This document shows, piece by piece, positions 43,737 to 52,599 of a stretch of DNA of 64,000 nucleotides. Source of the DNA: Chloroflexota bacterium (lineage in GTDB: Bacteria; Chloroflexota; Dehalococcoidia; Lucifugimonadales; SAR202-VII-2); contig QEVV01000010.1 of the NCBI GenBank assembly GCA_003228115.1, positions 1 through 64,000 of the forward strand, in the 5' to 3' direction. The notes beneath the pieces are model-generated. The model was not told where the DNA came from and did not search any database. It worked only from the letters and a program-made list of their open reading frames with translations. The stretch's first letter is position 1. Every line of letters begins with the position of its first letter. The position numbers were made by a program, and so were the translations under genes.

Positions 43737-44047
43737 GGTTCCCCCCCTAGGCTCTGCCGAGCGCTTTTCGGGCCAGAAACGAGCGTGTAAGGATTTGGAT
43801 GAGCGTCATTATAGCATGGGTTCGCGGGGGAGCCGGAGCTCCAGCTTCCTTCACCGGCACTTGCCATTTCTGCTCATCGTTCAGCGCCTGTGTTAGTTAC
43901 CATTGGAACTGGATTTCGTCTTGCGAAACTCGAGTACTTTGGGTGGCTGAATTCGACACGAACAGATGGACTTGGATGGGAAGGCCCTGTACGGTTGCAT
44001 GTGACTGAAATCGATTTTGATCGACCCGTTGAGGCGCTGAGAAGATC
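43737..44047 (-). other. Divergent promoter region between otsA and VIT-like gene
   Basis: About 310 bases. It holds the otsA promoter. On the plus strand nothing convincing is seen for the VIT gene. No gene-like frame and no repeat are seen. Confidence 0.4.
43808..43816 (-). promoter_or_regulatory. Extended -10 promoter of otsA
   Basis: TGCTATAAT, the exact extended -10 consensus. The 14-base string CCCATGCTATAATG is identical to that before tRNA-Gln (37625-37638). No clear -35 is seen. Confidence 0.55.
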
Positions 44048-44821
44048 ATGAGAGCAACTCCAGACGAATACCAACCAAGCGTAGGGGCCGCCCACACCCC
44101 TGCAGCCATCCGTCGTCGTCTGCAGGCTGGCCCTGGGCACAGCTACCTGCGCGATTTCGTGTACGGCGGCATTGACGGAGCGGTTACCACCTTCGCGGTC
44201 GTATCCGGTGTTGCGGGCGCAGGCTTGGCCCCAAGCATCATCATCGTGCTGGGAGTGGCCAACCTCATAGCTGACGGCTTCAGCATGGCCATCAGCAACT
44301 TTTTGGGAACCAGGGCGGAGAACCAGCTGAGGGAAGCTGCCAGGGAGCTTGAGACCAATGAGGTGCTCACCGTCCCTGAGGGAGAGCGTGAAGAGGTGCG
44401 CCAGATATTCTCTGCCAAGGGGTTTGAGGGAGAGGATCTGGAGCGGGCGGTTGAGATCATCACGTCGGATCAAGAGCGGTGGATCAATACAATGCTCATG
44501 GAGGAAATGGGTCTCACATTGGAAGGTCCGGCGCCAATGCGGGCCGGTTTTGCCACATTCGGGGCCTTTGTGGCTGCAGGCGCTCTGCCCCTAATTGCCT
44601 TTATCTTCGAGGTGTCGTCCCCGGGGAGCTTGCCCCGGCCGTTCCTTTGGAGTGCTGCCATGACCGGTATCGCTTTCGTCACCATCGGGGCGCTGAAGAG
44701 CCGGTTTGTGCTGGAGCACTGGCTTGTGGCCGGGCTGCAGACCCTAGCGGTCGGAGGGGCGGCGTCCGGGCTGGCGTACCTCATAGGCAAGGCCCTTCGC
44801 GGTCTAGTGGACAACGTCTAA
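44048..44821 (+). CDS. VIT1/CCC1-family transporter
   Basis: A 257-residue membrane protein of the vacuolar iron transporter family, moving Fe2+ or Mn2+. The first helix region FVYGGIDGAVTTFAVVSGVAGAGL and GDGFSMAISNFLGTRAENQ are diagnostic; a soluble metal-binding loop with EREEVRQIF and DLERAVEIITSD is followed by three helices. ATG 44048 has no strong ribosome site. Likely protects against metal excess. Confidence 0.9.
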   Translation: MRATPDEYQPSVGAAHTPAAIRRRLQAGPGHSYLRDFVYGGIDGAVTTFAVVSGVAGAGLAPSIIIVLGVANLIADGFSMAISNFLGTRAENQLREAARELETNEVLTVPEGEREEVRQIFSAKGFEGEDLERAVEIITSDQERWINTMLMEEMGLTLEGPAPMRAGFATFGAFVAAGALPLIAFIFEVSSPGSLPRPFLWSAAMTGIAFVTIGALKSRFVLEHWLVAGLQTLAVGGAASGLAYLIGKALRGLVDNV

Positions 44822-44952
44822 CTTTTAGCGTCGGCTGTTAATAGCGCCACTGACCCTAGGCCCCGCGTTGACACCTATCCAGGCTGTGCCTAAAGTTACC
44901 TTGGGGCCGCGACCGTCAATGCCGGGCACCTGCCAGGCGTCGTAATTTCCCC

Positions 44953-47844
44953 TTGGACTTCCTACCAGTGACCAGCCACGACGTGACCGGAAACGAAATC
45001 CGCCGCCGCTTCCGCGACTTCTTCGTCGCCCGGGGACATCTGGAAATGCCCAGCGCATCCCTTGTCCCTGCCGGCGATCCGACCCTTCTTTTTACCAGCG
45101 CCGGCATGGTCCAGTTCAAGCCTTATTTTTTGGGTGAGTTGACGCCCCCGAACCGTCGCATGACCACGACCCAGAAGTGCTTCCGCACTGGCGACATTGA
45201 TGAAGTAGGAGACACGACGCACCTCACCTTTTTCGAGATGCTGGGCAACTTCAGCGTTGGCGATTATTTCAAGGAAGGCGCCATAGAGTTCGCTTGGCGC
45301 TGCCTCACTGAAGAGTACGGCATTCCCCCCGAACGACTTTGGGCGACCGTGTTTCGGGAGGATGACGAAGCCGCTGAGTTATGGAAGGCTTGGGTTCCTG
45401 AGGAGCGGATCTCCCGCGGCGACGAAAAGGACAACTACTGGGGTCCTGCCGGAGACCAGGGCCCTTGCGGCCCCTGTAGTGAGTTGCACTATGAGTTCGG
45501 CCCAACCCCGGAGTGCAACGATGGTTGCAACCCCTCGAACTGCGAGCATGGTCGATTCGTTGAGGTATGGAACCTTGTCTTCATGCAGTTCAACCAGGAC
45601 CTGCAGGGCAGGAAGACGGACCTTCCAGCGCCAAACATTGACACCGGCATGGGCCTCGAAAGGCTGACAGCCGTCCTTCAGGGAAAAGACAACATCTACG
45701 AGACCGACCTCTTCCAGCCCTTCATCCAGCGGGTAGTCGAGCTTTCAGGCCGTGAATACGGGCGCGACCCTGATACGGACTTCGCCTTAAGGGTTGTGGC
45801 AGAGCACAGCCGAAGCGCAGCCTTTCTTATCTCTGACGGAGTCGTACCCGGTAACGAAGGCCGTGGCTACGTTCTACGAAAGGTGATCCGCCGGGCGCTA
45901 CGCTACGGCCGGAAGCTGGGCCTTGAGGGCGAGTTTCTTAGCCGTGTGGCTGAGACGGTTATCGACGATATGGCCGCCCAGTACCCAGAGTTGACCGTTG
46001 CTCGGACGCTCGTTTTTGATACTTTGGGCCGAGAGTCGGAAGGGTTTGAAAGAGCATACAACAATGGCCTGGGGCTCCTAGAAGGTATGATTCGGTATCG
46101 CGAAAGGCATGGCGGAGCGCTTAGCGAAGTTATCCCATTCGTTGTGGAGCGGAATCCTGGGGCGGAGAATACGAGCGGAATCCTCGAGCAATATGGGTTT
46201 GTAGGCGGCGAAGATATGGGGGAAGAGATCGCTTCTGAGATTGTCGTGGAGAGGCTTCATTGTGTTCTGGAATCCCTCGAAGGGGACGACGAGTCGGAGG
46301 GTTTAGGTCCCAAGGACCTAGACGAGCACGTTCGTTTCCTGACATTGTGGCCATCTGTCATAACGGCGCGCGAAGCTTTCGCTCTGTATGACACTTACGG
46401 CTTTCCAATTGACCTCCTCGAAGAAATCGCTAGAGAGCATGGCATAGGAGTTGACCTAGAAGGCTTCGAGCGGGCCATGAAGGATCAACGTGAACGGGGC
46501 AGGGCCGCTGCCCGCTTCGGCGGAGGTCAGGGTGATGCATCTGTCTATGAAAGCTTAGGCATTGGCGATGTCGTGTTTGTTGGGTACGAAAACCTGGAGG
46601 CGACTTCGAGCGTCATTGCGTTACTCAAGGACGGCCTACCTGTAGAGAAGGCATTGGCCGGGGATCGGGTACAGGTCGTGCTGCGGCAGACGCCTTTCTA
46701 CGCAGAAGGCGGAGGCCAGGTAGGGGATCAAGGCGCCATAATCGGCCCAGCGGGGCGGGTGAGGGTGACTGACACGCAGTCGCCAGCGACTGGCGTCATT
46801 GTGCATACGGCAGAAGCTGTAGAAGGGTCTGTTGCTGTGGGGGAGGAGGTTCAAGCGAGCGTTGACGCCGTCCGCCGTCGGGACGTCGCCCGCAATCACA
46901 CGGCCACCCACATGCTCCACGCTGCATTGCGGCAGAAACTGGGTAGCAACGTCCGGCAGGCCGGGTCCTTGGTGAGCCCGGACCGGCTGCGCTTTGACTA
47001 CACGTACATGCAGGCAGTCAGCCGCGACGAACTTAGTGAGATAGAACGGCTGGTAAACGAGAAGCTGCGGGACAACGTTTCCGTGCACAAACAAGAGACA
47101 ACCTACGTCGACGCCCTTGCCAAGGGCGCACTGGCGTTCTTTGGTGACAAGTACGGCGATAGAGTGCGCATGGTGGGGGTCGATGGCCTTAGCTTGGAGG
47201 TCTGCGGCGGCACACATGTGGACGGCACCGGCGAGATAGGGCTGCTGCACATTGTGTCTGATGGGAGCATCGGGTCCGGTATGCGGCGGATCGAGGCTGT
47301 CACAGGCAGGGCTGCGGAAGACCTTGTTCGCCGACAGACTGAAACTATGGAGTCGTTGGCCCGTGTACTCCAATCCCCCGTGGCCGATATCCAGTCGAGG
47401 ACTGAGGCGGTTACTGAGGCGCTTGATCGGGAGCGCAGGCGGGGCGACGCTCTGGAACGGGAACTGGTCCGGCTCCGATCCGGCGACATGCTGGAACAAG
47501 CGCGGGAAGTAGCTGGGGTCAGGGTGCTTGTGGGACAAGTGCCGGAGTCCAGCCCAGACGCACTGCGGGAGATGGGTGATCGCCTCCGAGATAAGATGGG
47601 GTCTGGTGTTATTGCGCTGGGCACCATCAATGACGGGCGACCCTTTCTTATTTGCTTTGTGACCCGCGACCTGGTTGAGCGGGGCCTTCATGCAGGCAAC
47701 ATGATCAAAGAGGCGGCTGCCGAAATGGGCGGTGGCGGCGGCGGCAAGCCGGAAATGGCCCAGGCCGGAGGACGCCTTCCTGATAAGCTGGAAGATGCCC
47801 TGGCCGTGGTGTCCCGCATTGTGGAAAGAGAGTTGGGCTCCTGA
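44953..47844 (+). CDS. alaS: Alanine-tRNA ligase
   Basis: A class II synthetase of 963 residues, longer than the usual 870-880. The catalytic core has FTSAGMVQFKPYFLG and RMTTTQKCFR; the editing domain has HTATHMLH (HxxxH) and CGGTH, its zinc ligands; a C-terminal DHHA1-type domain follows with the Gly-rich GGGGGGKPEMAQAGG. About 90 extra residues lie between the core and tRNA-recognition part (about residues 379-472). The start is TTG 44953, with GTG 44968 and 44983 as alternatives closer to the family N terminus. First gene of alaS-ruvX-aroE. Confidence 0.97.
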   Translation: MDFLPVTSHDVTGNEIRRRFRDFFVARGHLEMPSASLVPAGDPTLLFTSAGMVQFKPYFLGELTPPNRRMTTTQKCFRTGDIDEVGDTTHLTFFEMLGNFSVGDYFKEGAIEFAWRCLTEEYGIPPERLWATVFREDDEAAELWKAWVPEERISRGDEKDNYWGPAGDQGPCGPCSELHYEFGPTPECNDGCNPSNCEHGRFVEVWNLVFMQFNQDLQGRKTDLPAPNIDTGMGLERLTAVLQGKDNIYETDLFQPFIQRVVELSGREYGRDPDTDFALRVVAEHSRSAAFLISDGVVPGNEGRGYVLRKVIRRALRYGRKLGLEGEFLSRVAETVIDDMAAQYPELTVARTLVFDTLGRESEGFERAYNNGLGLLEGMIRYRERHGGALSEVIPFVVERNPGAENTSGILEQYGFVGGEDMGEEIASEIVVERLHCVLESLEGDDESEGLGPKDLDEHVRFLTLWPSVITAREAFALYDTYGFPIDLLEEIAREHGIGVDLEGFERAMKDQRERGRAAARFGGGQGDASVYESLGIGDVVFVGYENLEATSSVIALLKDGLPVEKALAGDRVQVVLRQTPFYAEGGGQVGDQGAIIGPAGRVRVTDTQSPATGVIVHTAEAVEGSVAVGEEVQASVDAVRRRDVARNHTATHMLHAALRQKLGSNVRQAGSLVSPDRLRFDYTYMQAVSRDELSEIERLVNEKLRDNVSVHKQETTYVDALAKGALAFFGDKYGDRVRMVGVDGLSLEVCGGTHVDGTGEIGLLHIVSDGSIGSGMRRIEAVTGRAAEDLVRRQTETMESLARVLQSPVADIQSRTEAVTEALDRERRRGDALERELVRLRSGDMLEQAREVAGVRVLVGQVPESSPDALREMGDRLRDKMGSGVIALGTINDGRPFLICFVTRDLVERGLHAGNMIKEAAAEMGGGGGGKPEMAQAGGRLPDKLEDALAVVSRIVERELGS

Positions 47845-47855
47845 GGTCCCTTGGG

Positions 47856-48254
47856 TTGGACGTAGGGGACCGGCGTATTGGCGTGGCTCTCAGCGATCCC
47901 CTGGGCTTTATGGCGACCCCTCTCACGACCATTCAACGTACTTCCCTGAAAAACGACATCGCTGAAGTCGTGCGGCTGGCCGGCGAGCACGAGGTAGAGA
48001 ACATCATCGTCGGGCTGCCAATCTCCCTGAGCGGGGACGAGGGGCCTCAGGCCAAGTTGGTCCAGGGTTTCATTCGGCGGTTGTCGAGCGATTGCTCCGT
48101 ACCTGTCGCCACTTGGGACGAGCGCTATTCGACGGCAGAGGCTGAACGACGGCTGCGGCAGGCCGGCATTCAGCCTTCGCGACAGAAGGGGCGAGTTGAT
48201 GCTGCTGCCGCGGCCATCATTCTGCAGGGTTGGCTGGACGCACAGCCTTCATAG
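47856..48254 (+). CDS. ruvX: Putative Holliday junction resolvase RuvX/YqgF
   Basis: An RNase H-like nuclease of about 132 residues that processes rRNA and perhaps Holliday junctions. Motifs: LDVGDRRIGVALSDP (first Asp), VGLPISLSG and WDERYST (third Asp region), then KGRVDAAAAAIILQ. The first possible canonical start is TTG 47856, but it cuts off the family LGL of beta 1; an in-frame CTG at 47841 overlapping the alaS stop (CTGA) would give 137 residues, the normal length. Confidence 0.9.
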   Translation: MDVGDRRIGVALSDPLGFMATPLTTIQRTSLKNDIAEVVRLAGEHEVENIIVGLPISLSGDEGPQAKLVQGFIRRLSSDCSVPVATWDERYSTAEAERRLRQAGIQPSRQKGRVDAAAAAIILQGWLDAQPS

Positions 48255-48302
48255 GCAGATGCTTTTTGCAACAGGCCTCAAATGACTGATGGGATTCAGT
48301 CT

Positions 48303-48320
48303 TTCCGGCGAAGGCCGGAA
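48303..48320. repeat. Small palindromic repeat
   Basis: TTCCGGC-GAAG-GCCGGAA, a 7-bp stem with a 4-base loop, in the ruvX-aroE gap. It resembles widespread REP-like extragenic units; only this one copy is seen in the window. Confidence 0.4.
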
Positions 48321-48402
48321 TCCGGAAGCGACCATTTCCAGACGGCGTGTTATCTGGCGGCCCAAGTAACTCACAACCCTTTGCAGCCGCCAAGGAGGGT
48401 TC

Positions 48403-49257
48403 ATGACCAAACTTGCCGGACTCATTGGATTTCCCGTTGCTCACTCTGTGTCGCCAGCCTTGCAGCAGGCGGCCTTCGACTATCACGGCCTGGACGCCCG
48501 GTACGAGTACTGGGAGACACAGCCCGAAGATTTGGCTAACCGCATTGCTTCAATTCGGGACTCAGAGGTCATGGGGGCCCAGGTCACCGTCCCGCACAAA
48601 CAAGCAACGCTCGAATTCGTTGATACCATCACCGACGACGTTCGAGCTCTGGGTGCATGCAACGTCCTCGCCAATGAAGGCGGCACGTTGGCCGCCTTCA
48701 ACACGGACGTTACCGGGTTCGTGCGTGCTTTGAAGGAGGACGCTGGAACCGATCTGAAGGGCAAGCGAGTGCTACTTCTGGGAGCGGGAGGGGCCGCACG
48801 GGCGATTGTGTTGGGACTCGCCCGGGAGGGTATCGCTTCGCTGGTTATAGCCAACCGCACAGTCGCAAAGGCTATTGAGGTTGGGGGAGTTGCTTCGGGC
48901 CTTGTTGCCGAAATTGGTGCGGTACCGTTTGAAGGGAAGGCTGTGGCTGAGGCGGCGGCGGGAGCCGACCTCATTGTCAACAGCACGACGCTTGGAATGA
49001 GCGGGGTTGGCGGCTCTGTGCCCCTGATAGCGGCCGCAATACCATCTACAGCCCTCGTCTATGACATTGTCTACAACCCACCGGACACGCCGCTGCTCAT
49101 GGAGGCAAAGAAGGCTGGCGCTCAGACCCTTGGGGGCCTGGCAATGCTGGTCTATGTAGGAGCGGAGTCCTTTGAGCAATGGACGGGCCTGAAAGCGCCC
49201 GTAGCGGTGATGATGGCTGCTGCCCAGAAGGCCCTCGCCGCGAAAACCCGGCACTAG
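48403..49257 (+). CDS. aroE: Shikimate dehydrogenase
   Basis: A 284-residue NADP-dependent enzyme reducing 3-dehydroshikimate. GFPVAHSVSPALQQAAF carries the shikimate-binding Ser pair; VTVPHK the catalytic Lys; NTD the partner Asp; GAGGAARA the nucleotide loop and NRT the NADP-selecting Arg. The end GGLAMLVYVGAESFEQWTG is standard. ATG 48403 follows AAGGAGG. A strong terminator follows. Confidence 0.96.
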   Translation: MTKLAGLIGFPVAHSVSPALQQAAFDYHGLDARYEYWETQPEDLANRIASIRDSEVMGAQVTVPHKQATLEFVDTITDDVRALGACNVLANEGGTLAAFNTDVTGFVRALKEDAGTDLKGKRVLLLGAGGAARAIVLGLAREGIASLVIANRTVAKAIEVGGVASGLVAEIGAVPFEGKAVAEAAAGADLIVNSTTLGMSGVGGSVPLIAAAIPSTALVYDIVYNPPDTPLLMEAKKAGAQTLGGLAMLVYVGAESFEQWTGLKAPVAVMMAAAQKALAAKTRH

Positions 49258-49282
49258 CCTTAGATCTTCCAAGTTGGAAATG

Positions 49283-49321
49283 AAAAGCGGCCCCCGTCTT
49301 CAAAGACGGGGGCCGCTTTTT
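49283..49321. terminator. Strong bidirectional terminator
   Basis: An 18-bp perfect stem starting AAAAGCGGCCCCCGTCTT with a 2-base centre, ending in TTTTT on the plus strand and also A-rich on the other side, so it works both ways between aroE and the convergent eutA-like gene. Confidence 0.92.
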
Positions 49322-49341
49322 GCTGATTTGAGGAACGGCAG

Positions 49342-50907
49342 CTAGCTGCTGAGCTGAGCCGTTGTGCTGGCCACTTCTGGGAAGACCAGGGACTTGATGA
49401 CAACAGGGGTTACGTTGGCGGGAAAGATCAACTCTCCAATATCAACGTAATCGAACTCCTTCAGGAAGATGCCATCGATGGAGATGATGTCATTGGTGAT
49501 GTTCAGCTCTCGCCGCAACATCTCTCCGATGAGCTTTCCAAAGTCGTGGTTGAAAACTACAACGACGGGTAGGCCAGCCTTGATGGTGGGAGCGAGGCCG
49601 AGGGCGATGCCGTCGGCGAGCTTTCGCAAGAGCTGGTAACGAGGCGTTCCCGTCCAGTCCAAGGTCAGCGCCACTTCCTGATCACCGTTGACCAGATCCA
49701 ACCTTTGGAAGCTCTTCTGGATTGCCTGGTTCATTGCCTCCGGGTCTACGTCTTCGCCTTCCGGCAAGATAGGGTGGATGACCGGGATGTTGCGTAGCGG
49801 AAGTAGGTCTGTGTTGGTAATGGCGATGGTATTGCCACTGACCTGCACAGTGAACTGGGAAGCACCAATAACGGTGGCCCGGATGCGTTGGTCACCCAGA
49901 CGCGGAGGAGCGGGGAGCTTGTACTCTGCCGTCCGGGAGCTGATGGCCCGGGCCAGAGACTTCGCGATGTCGCCGAAATCCCGGTCCTCTTGTTCATAGA
50001 TATATTCCGAGACTCCTCCAGAGTAGACAATTGAGTCGAATGGTATATCCAGTGTCAGGTTCGGCGTTACCAGCAGGGACTCGGCCAGGGGGCTCATTGG
50101 CGCCCGGCGGATCATGAGAAAGAGGCAGTCAGCCAGAGCGTCGGCAAGTTTAATCTCGTCTTCCACAGATAGGGGCTTATCGATCTCCAAAACCACGCCA
50201 ACGCTTTTAGCAGCCTCTTGAGCTGGGGGCTCAATACGGACAAGGTTGCGGTTTTCGTCCATTGCCACCAATCGTCCGCCAACGCTAATGGCCGCCGTCT
50301 CCATGACCTGCCCGTCCTTGATGAGCGAGAACTTGGACGTGCCCCCGCCGACGTCGACGTTGAGGACGGTGTTTCCATTTTCTTGGGATATGCCAACGGC
50401 GCCTGAGCCGTGAGCGGCCATGATGGCTTCCAAGTTGTGGCCTGCAGAGGCGCAAACAAACTTTCCAGCCTGGCTGGCGAACAAGTCGGCGATGGCCCGA
50501 GCGTTCCTTCGTTTAACGGCCTCGCCCGTGAGGATGACGGCTCCGCTGTCGACATCTGCCGGCGTGTAGCCGGACTCCTTGTAAGCTGCCTGAAAGAAGG
50601 TGTCCAGCTCGGCTATGTCGATGGTGTAATCGGGCCTGTAGGGCGTCAAGAGGATCGGGGACTGGTACAGCATTTGGCGCTCAACGACAACGTACCGGCT
50701 GGAGAGGTACCTGCCAAGCCGCTGAAGGTGCAGCCATGAGAACATCAGGTGGGAAGTGGACGATCCCACATCGATGCCGACGGTGACCATCTCGATGTTG
50801 TCGGCGTAGTAGAGGGCGTTCTTTTCTACCTCTCCCGTGATGCCCTCGGTTTCCAGTATTTGCGTATCGTCATCGTGCTCGTGACCATTGTCGTCAAAAT
50901 CATGCAT
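49342..50907 (-). CDS. eutA: EutA-like ethanolamine ammonia-lyase reactivating factor
   Basis: A 521-residue ASKHA/actin-fold ATPase of the EutA family, which removes damaged B12 from ethanolamine ammonia-lyase. Phosphate-1 loop GIDVGSSTSHL (44-54), SPILLTPY, GAVILTGEAVKRRNARA, the AGHNLEAIMAAHGSGAV block and phosphate-2 loop VDVGGGT (184-190) match EutA closely and not MutL/GlmL. The N terminus is His/Asp-rich. No eutBC gene is in the window, so its partner is unknown. Single gene, with the terminator just after it. Confidence 0.85.
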   Translation of the reverse strand: MHDFDDNGHEHDDDTQILETEGITGEVEKNALYYADNIEMVTVGIDVGSSTSHLMFSWLHLQRLGRYLSSRYVVVERQMLYQSPILLTPYRPDYTIDIAELDTFFQAAYKESGYTPADVDSGAVILTGEAVKRRNARAIADLFASQAGKFVCASAGHNLEAIMAAHGSGAVGISQENGNTVLNVDVGGGTSKFSLIKDGQVMETAAISVGGRLVAMDENRNLVRIEPPAQEAAKSVGVVLEIDKPLSVEDEIKLADALADCLFLMIRRAPMSPLAESLLVTPNLTLDIPFDSIVYSGGVSEYIYEQEDRDFGDIAKSLARAISSRTAEYKLPAPPRLGDQRIRATVIGASQFTVQVSGNTIAITNTDLLPLRNIPVIHPILPEGEDVDPEAMNQAIQKSFQRLDLVNGDQEVALTLDWTGTPRYQLLRKLADGIALGLAPTIKAGLPVVVVFNHDFGKLIGEMLRRELNITNDIISIDGIFLKEFDYVDIGELIFPANVTPVVIKSLVFPEVASTTAQLSS

Positions 50908-51023
50908 TAAGCCGGGTCCTCCTCGGTCATAAATCGCCGCACCCGCAACGCGAAGGCGTTGAAAGGTGCGGCTGCTACGAGACCATTTTGGGCGCGATGG
51001 GTACGTGGGGTCAATATCAAGGG

Positions 51024-52523
51024 CTAAAGAGAGCTCACGGCCCCCAACAGCCGTTGGGATTCTTCCAGCCTAAGCAGGCAGCGTTCTCTGCCCAGGACCT
51101 CCATCGTTTCGAAAAGAGGAGGCGTGGCTGTGCGTCCGGTAACGGCGCTTCGGATCGCTCCAAAGAACTGCCGAGTCTTCAGATTCAACTCCTCGGCCAT
51201 GGGACGCAATAAGGTTTCGAGGTCTTCGGCCTGCCAAACATCCAGGCTTTGAAGCCTTGCCGTGGCCGCCTTCAGCGCCTGAAGCACAGGCTCCGGCGTC
51301 AGTTGCTTATCCACCAAGAGGGCTGGATCGTAGGAAAGGGACTCTTGCAGGAAGAATGCGACCATATCCGGCGCATCGGCAAGGGTCTTGAGCCGCTCTT
51401 GCACCAGAGGCGCGATCTGCCGTACGTATTCCCGGTCGATGGGCCTGGTGATGTCAGCGGGTAGGCCCTCCTCCAGGAACGGCATTATGCGATTCGTCAA
51501 CTCGTCGACCGACAGATCGCGGATATAGACCCCGTTTAACCAATCCAACTTCTCCTGGTTGAAGATGGCCGCAGGTTTGGCGACTCTATCCAACCCGAAG
51601 TGTGTGACCAGTTCCTCCCGGTTCATGATCTCTGTATGGTCATCTAACGACCAGCCAAGCAGCGTCAGGAAGTTGAAGACCGCCTCCGGCAAATACCCCC
51701 GCTGCTTGTATTCCAAAACCGAGGTGGCCCCGTGACGCTTGCTGAGCTTTGCCCGGTCTGGGCCTAGAATCATAGGGAGGTGGGCGAAGAGGGGAGGAGC
51801 GTAGCCAAGAGCCTCGTAGAGCAGCTTGTGCCGCGGCAGGCTGGAGAGCCACTCTTCAGCCCGCAGGACGTGACTTATCTCCATGGCATGGTCGTCTACG
51901 ACATTGGCGAGATGGTAGGTGGGGAAGCCATCAGACTTCAGCAGCACGAAGTCGTCCAGCAGACGGTTTTCAAAGGTGACCTCGCCACGGATGACATCGA
52001 CGCATGTGGTCGTCCCATCCCTAGGCACTTTGAAGCGGACGACAGGGATTTCCTGCTCCTGTTCTTCTCGCCAGGTGGCTAGAGACGCCGAGTCCAGTTC
52101 GCGGCAATGGCCGGCGTACCCCAGGGACTCTTTGCGATCCATCTGACCGCGCCGCATAGTTTCGAGGCGCTCAGATGAGCAGTAGCAAGGGTAGGCCCAA
52201 CCCGATGCCACCAGCGCGTCGGCGGCTTCGTTGTAGGTGGGCAACCGCTCGGACTGAAAGTATGGGCTGTACGGCCCTTCTACCCCAGGCCCTTCGTCCC
52301 AAGAGAGGCCTAGCCAGCGAAGCGACTCCAGGATGGCTTCGAGTGCTCCCTCTGTCTTCCGCCCCTGGTCTGTGTCCTCAATGCGGACAATAAAGCTGGC
52401 TTCATTGCCCTGCTGGCGCTCATGTTGCACCATGAGCCAGTTGAAGATGGCGGTGCGGATGTTGCCGACGTGAGGATCGCCGGTGGGGCTGGGTGCGAAT
52501 CGCACCCGAACGGGCTTAGGCAT
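51024..52523 (-). CDS. gltX: Glutamate-tRNA ligase
   Basis: A class I synthetase of 499 residues charging tRNA-Glu (possibly tRNA-Gln in a nondiscriminating form). APSPTGDPHVGN carries the HIGH-type motif; KLSKRHG (259-265) is the KMSKS loop. A zinc-site-like CYC (113-115) is present, with no second CxC. A C-terminal anticodon-binding helical domain is complete. Divergent from the dehydrogenase gene; 76 bases between the starts. Confidence 0.96.
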   Translation of the reverse strand: MPKPVRVRFAPSPTGDPHVGNIRTAIFNWLMVQHERQQGNEASFIVRIEDTDQGRKTEGALEAILESLRWLGLSWDEGPGVEGPYSPYFQSERLPTYNEAADALVASGWAYPCYCSSERLETMRRGQMDRKESLGYAGHCRELDSASLATWREEQEQEIPVVRFKVPRDGTTTCVDVIRGEVTFENRLLDDFVLLKSDGFPTYHLANVVDDHAMEISHVLRAEEWLSSLPRHKLLYEALGYAPPLFAHLPMILGPDRAKLSKRHGATSVLEYKQRGYLPEAVFNFLTLLGWSLDDHTEIMNREELVTHFGLDRVAKPAAIFNQEKLDWLNGVYIRDLSVDELTNRIMPFLEEGLPADITRPIDREYVRQIAPLVQERLKTLADAPDMVAFFLQESLSYDPALLVDKQLTPEPVLQALKAATARLQSLDVWQAEDLETLLRPMAEELNLKTRQFFGAIRSAVTGRTATPPLFETMEVLGRERCLLRLEESQRLLGAVSSL

Positions 52524-52599
52524 TAGGTCTCCTTGCCTACTATTCTATCATTGGAGAAGCGGCATCCTTGCTATTCTCAAGACCACCCAGGAGTGCTTT

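Noticed and set aside
46087..46368. Intein in AlaS
   Set aside because: The insert is only about 90 residues, with no Cys/Ser at the start and no HN-C/S/T splice end.
46636..47691. Long minus-strand open frame inside alaS
   Set aside because: Antisense shadow of the AlaS editing and C-terminal domains; no motif of its own.
49342..50907. MutL/GlmL assignment for the ASKHA-fold protein
   Set aside because: SPILLTPY, GEAVKRRNARA and the AGHNLEAIMAAHG block fit EutA, and no glutamate mutase genes are near.
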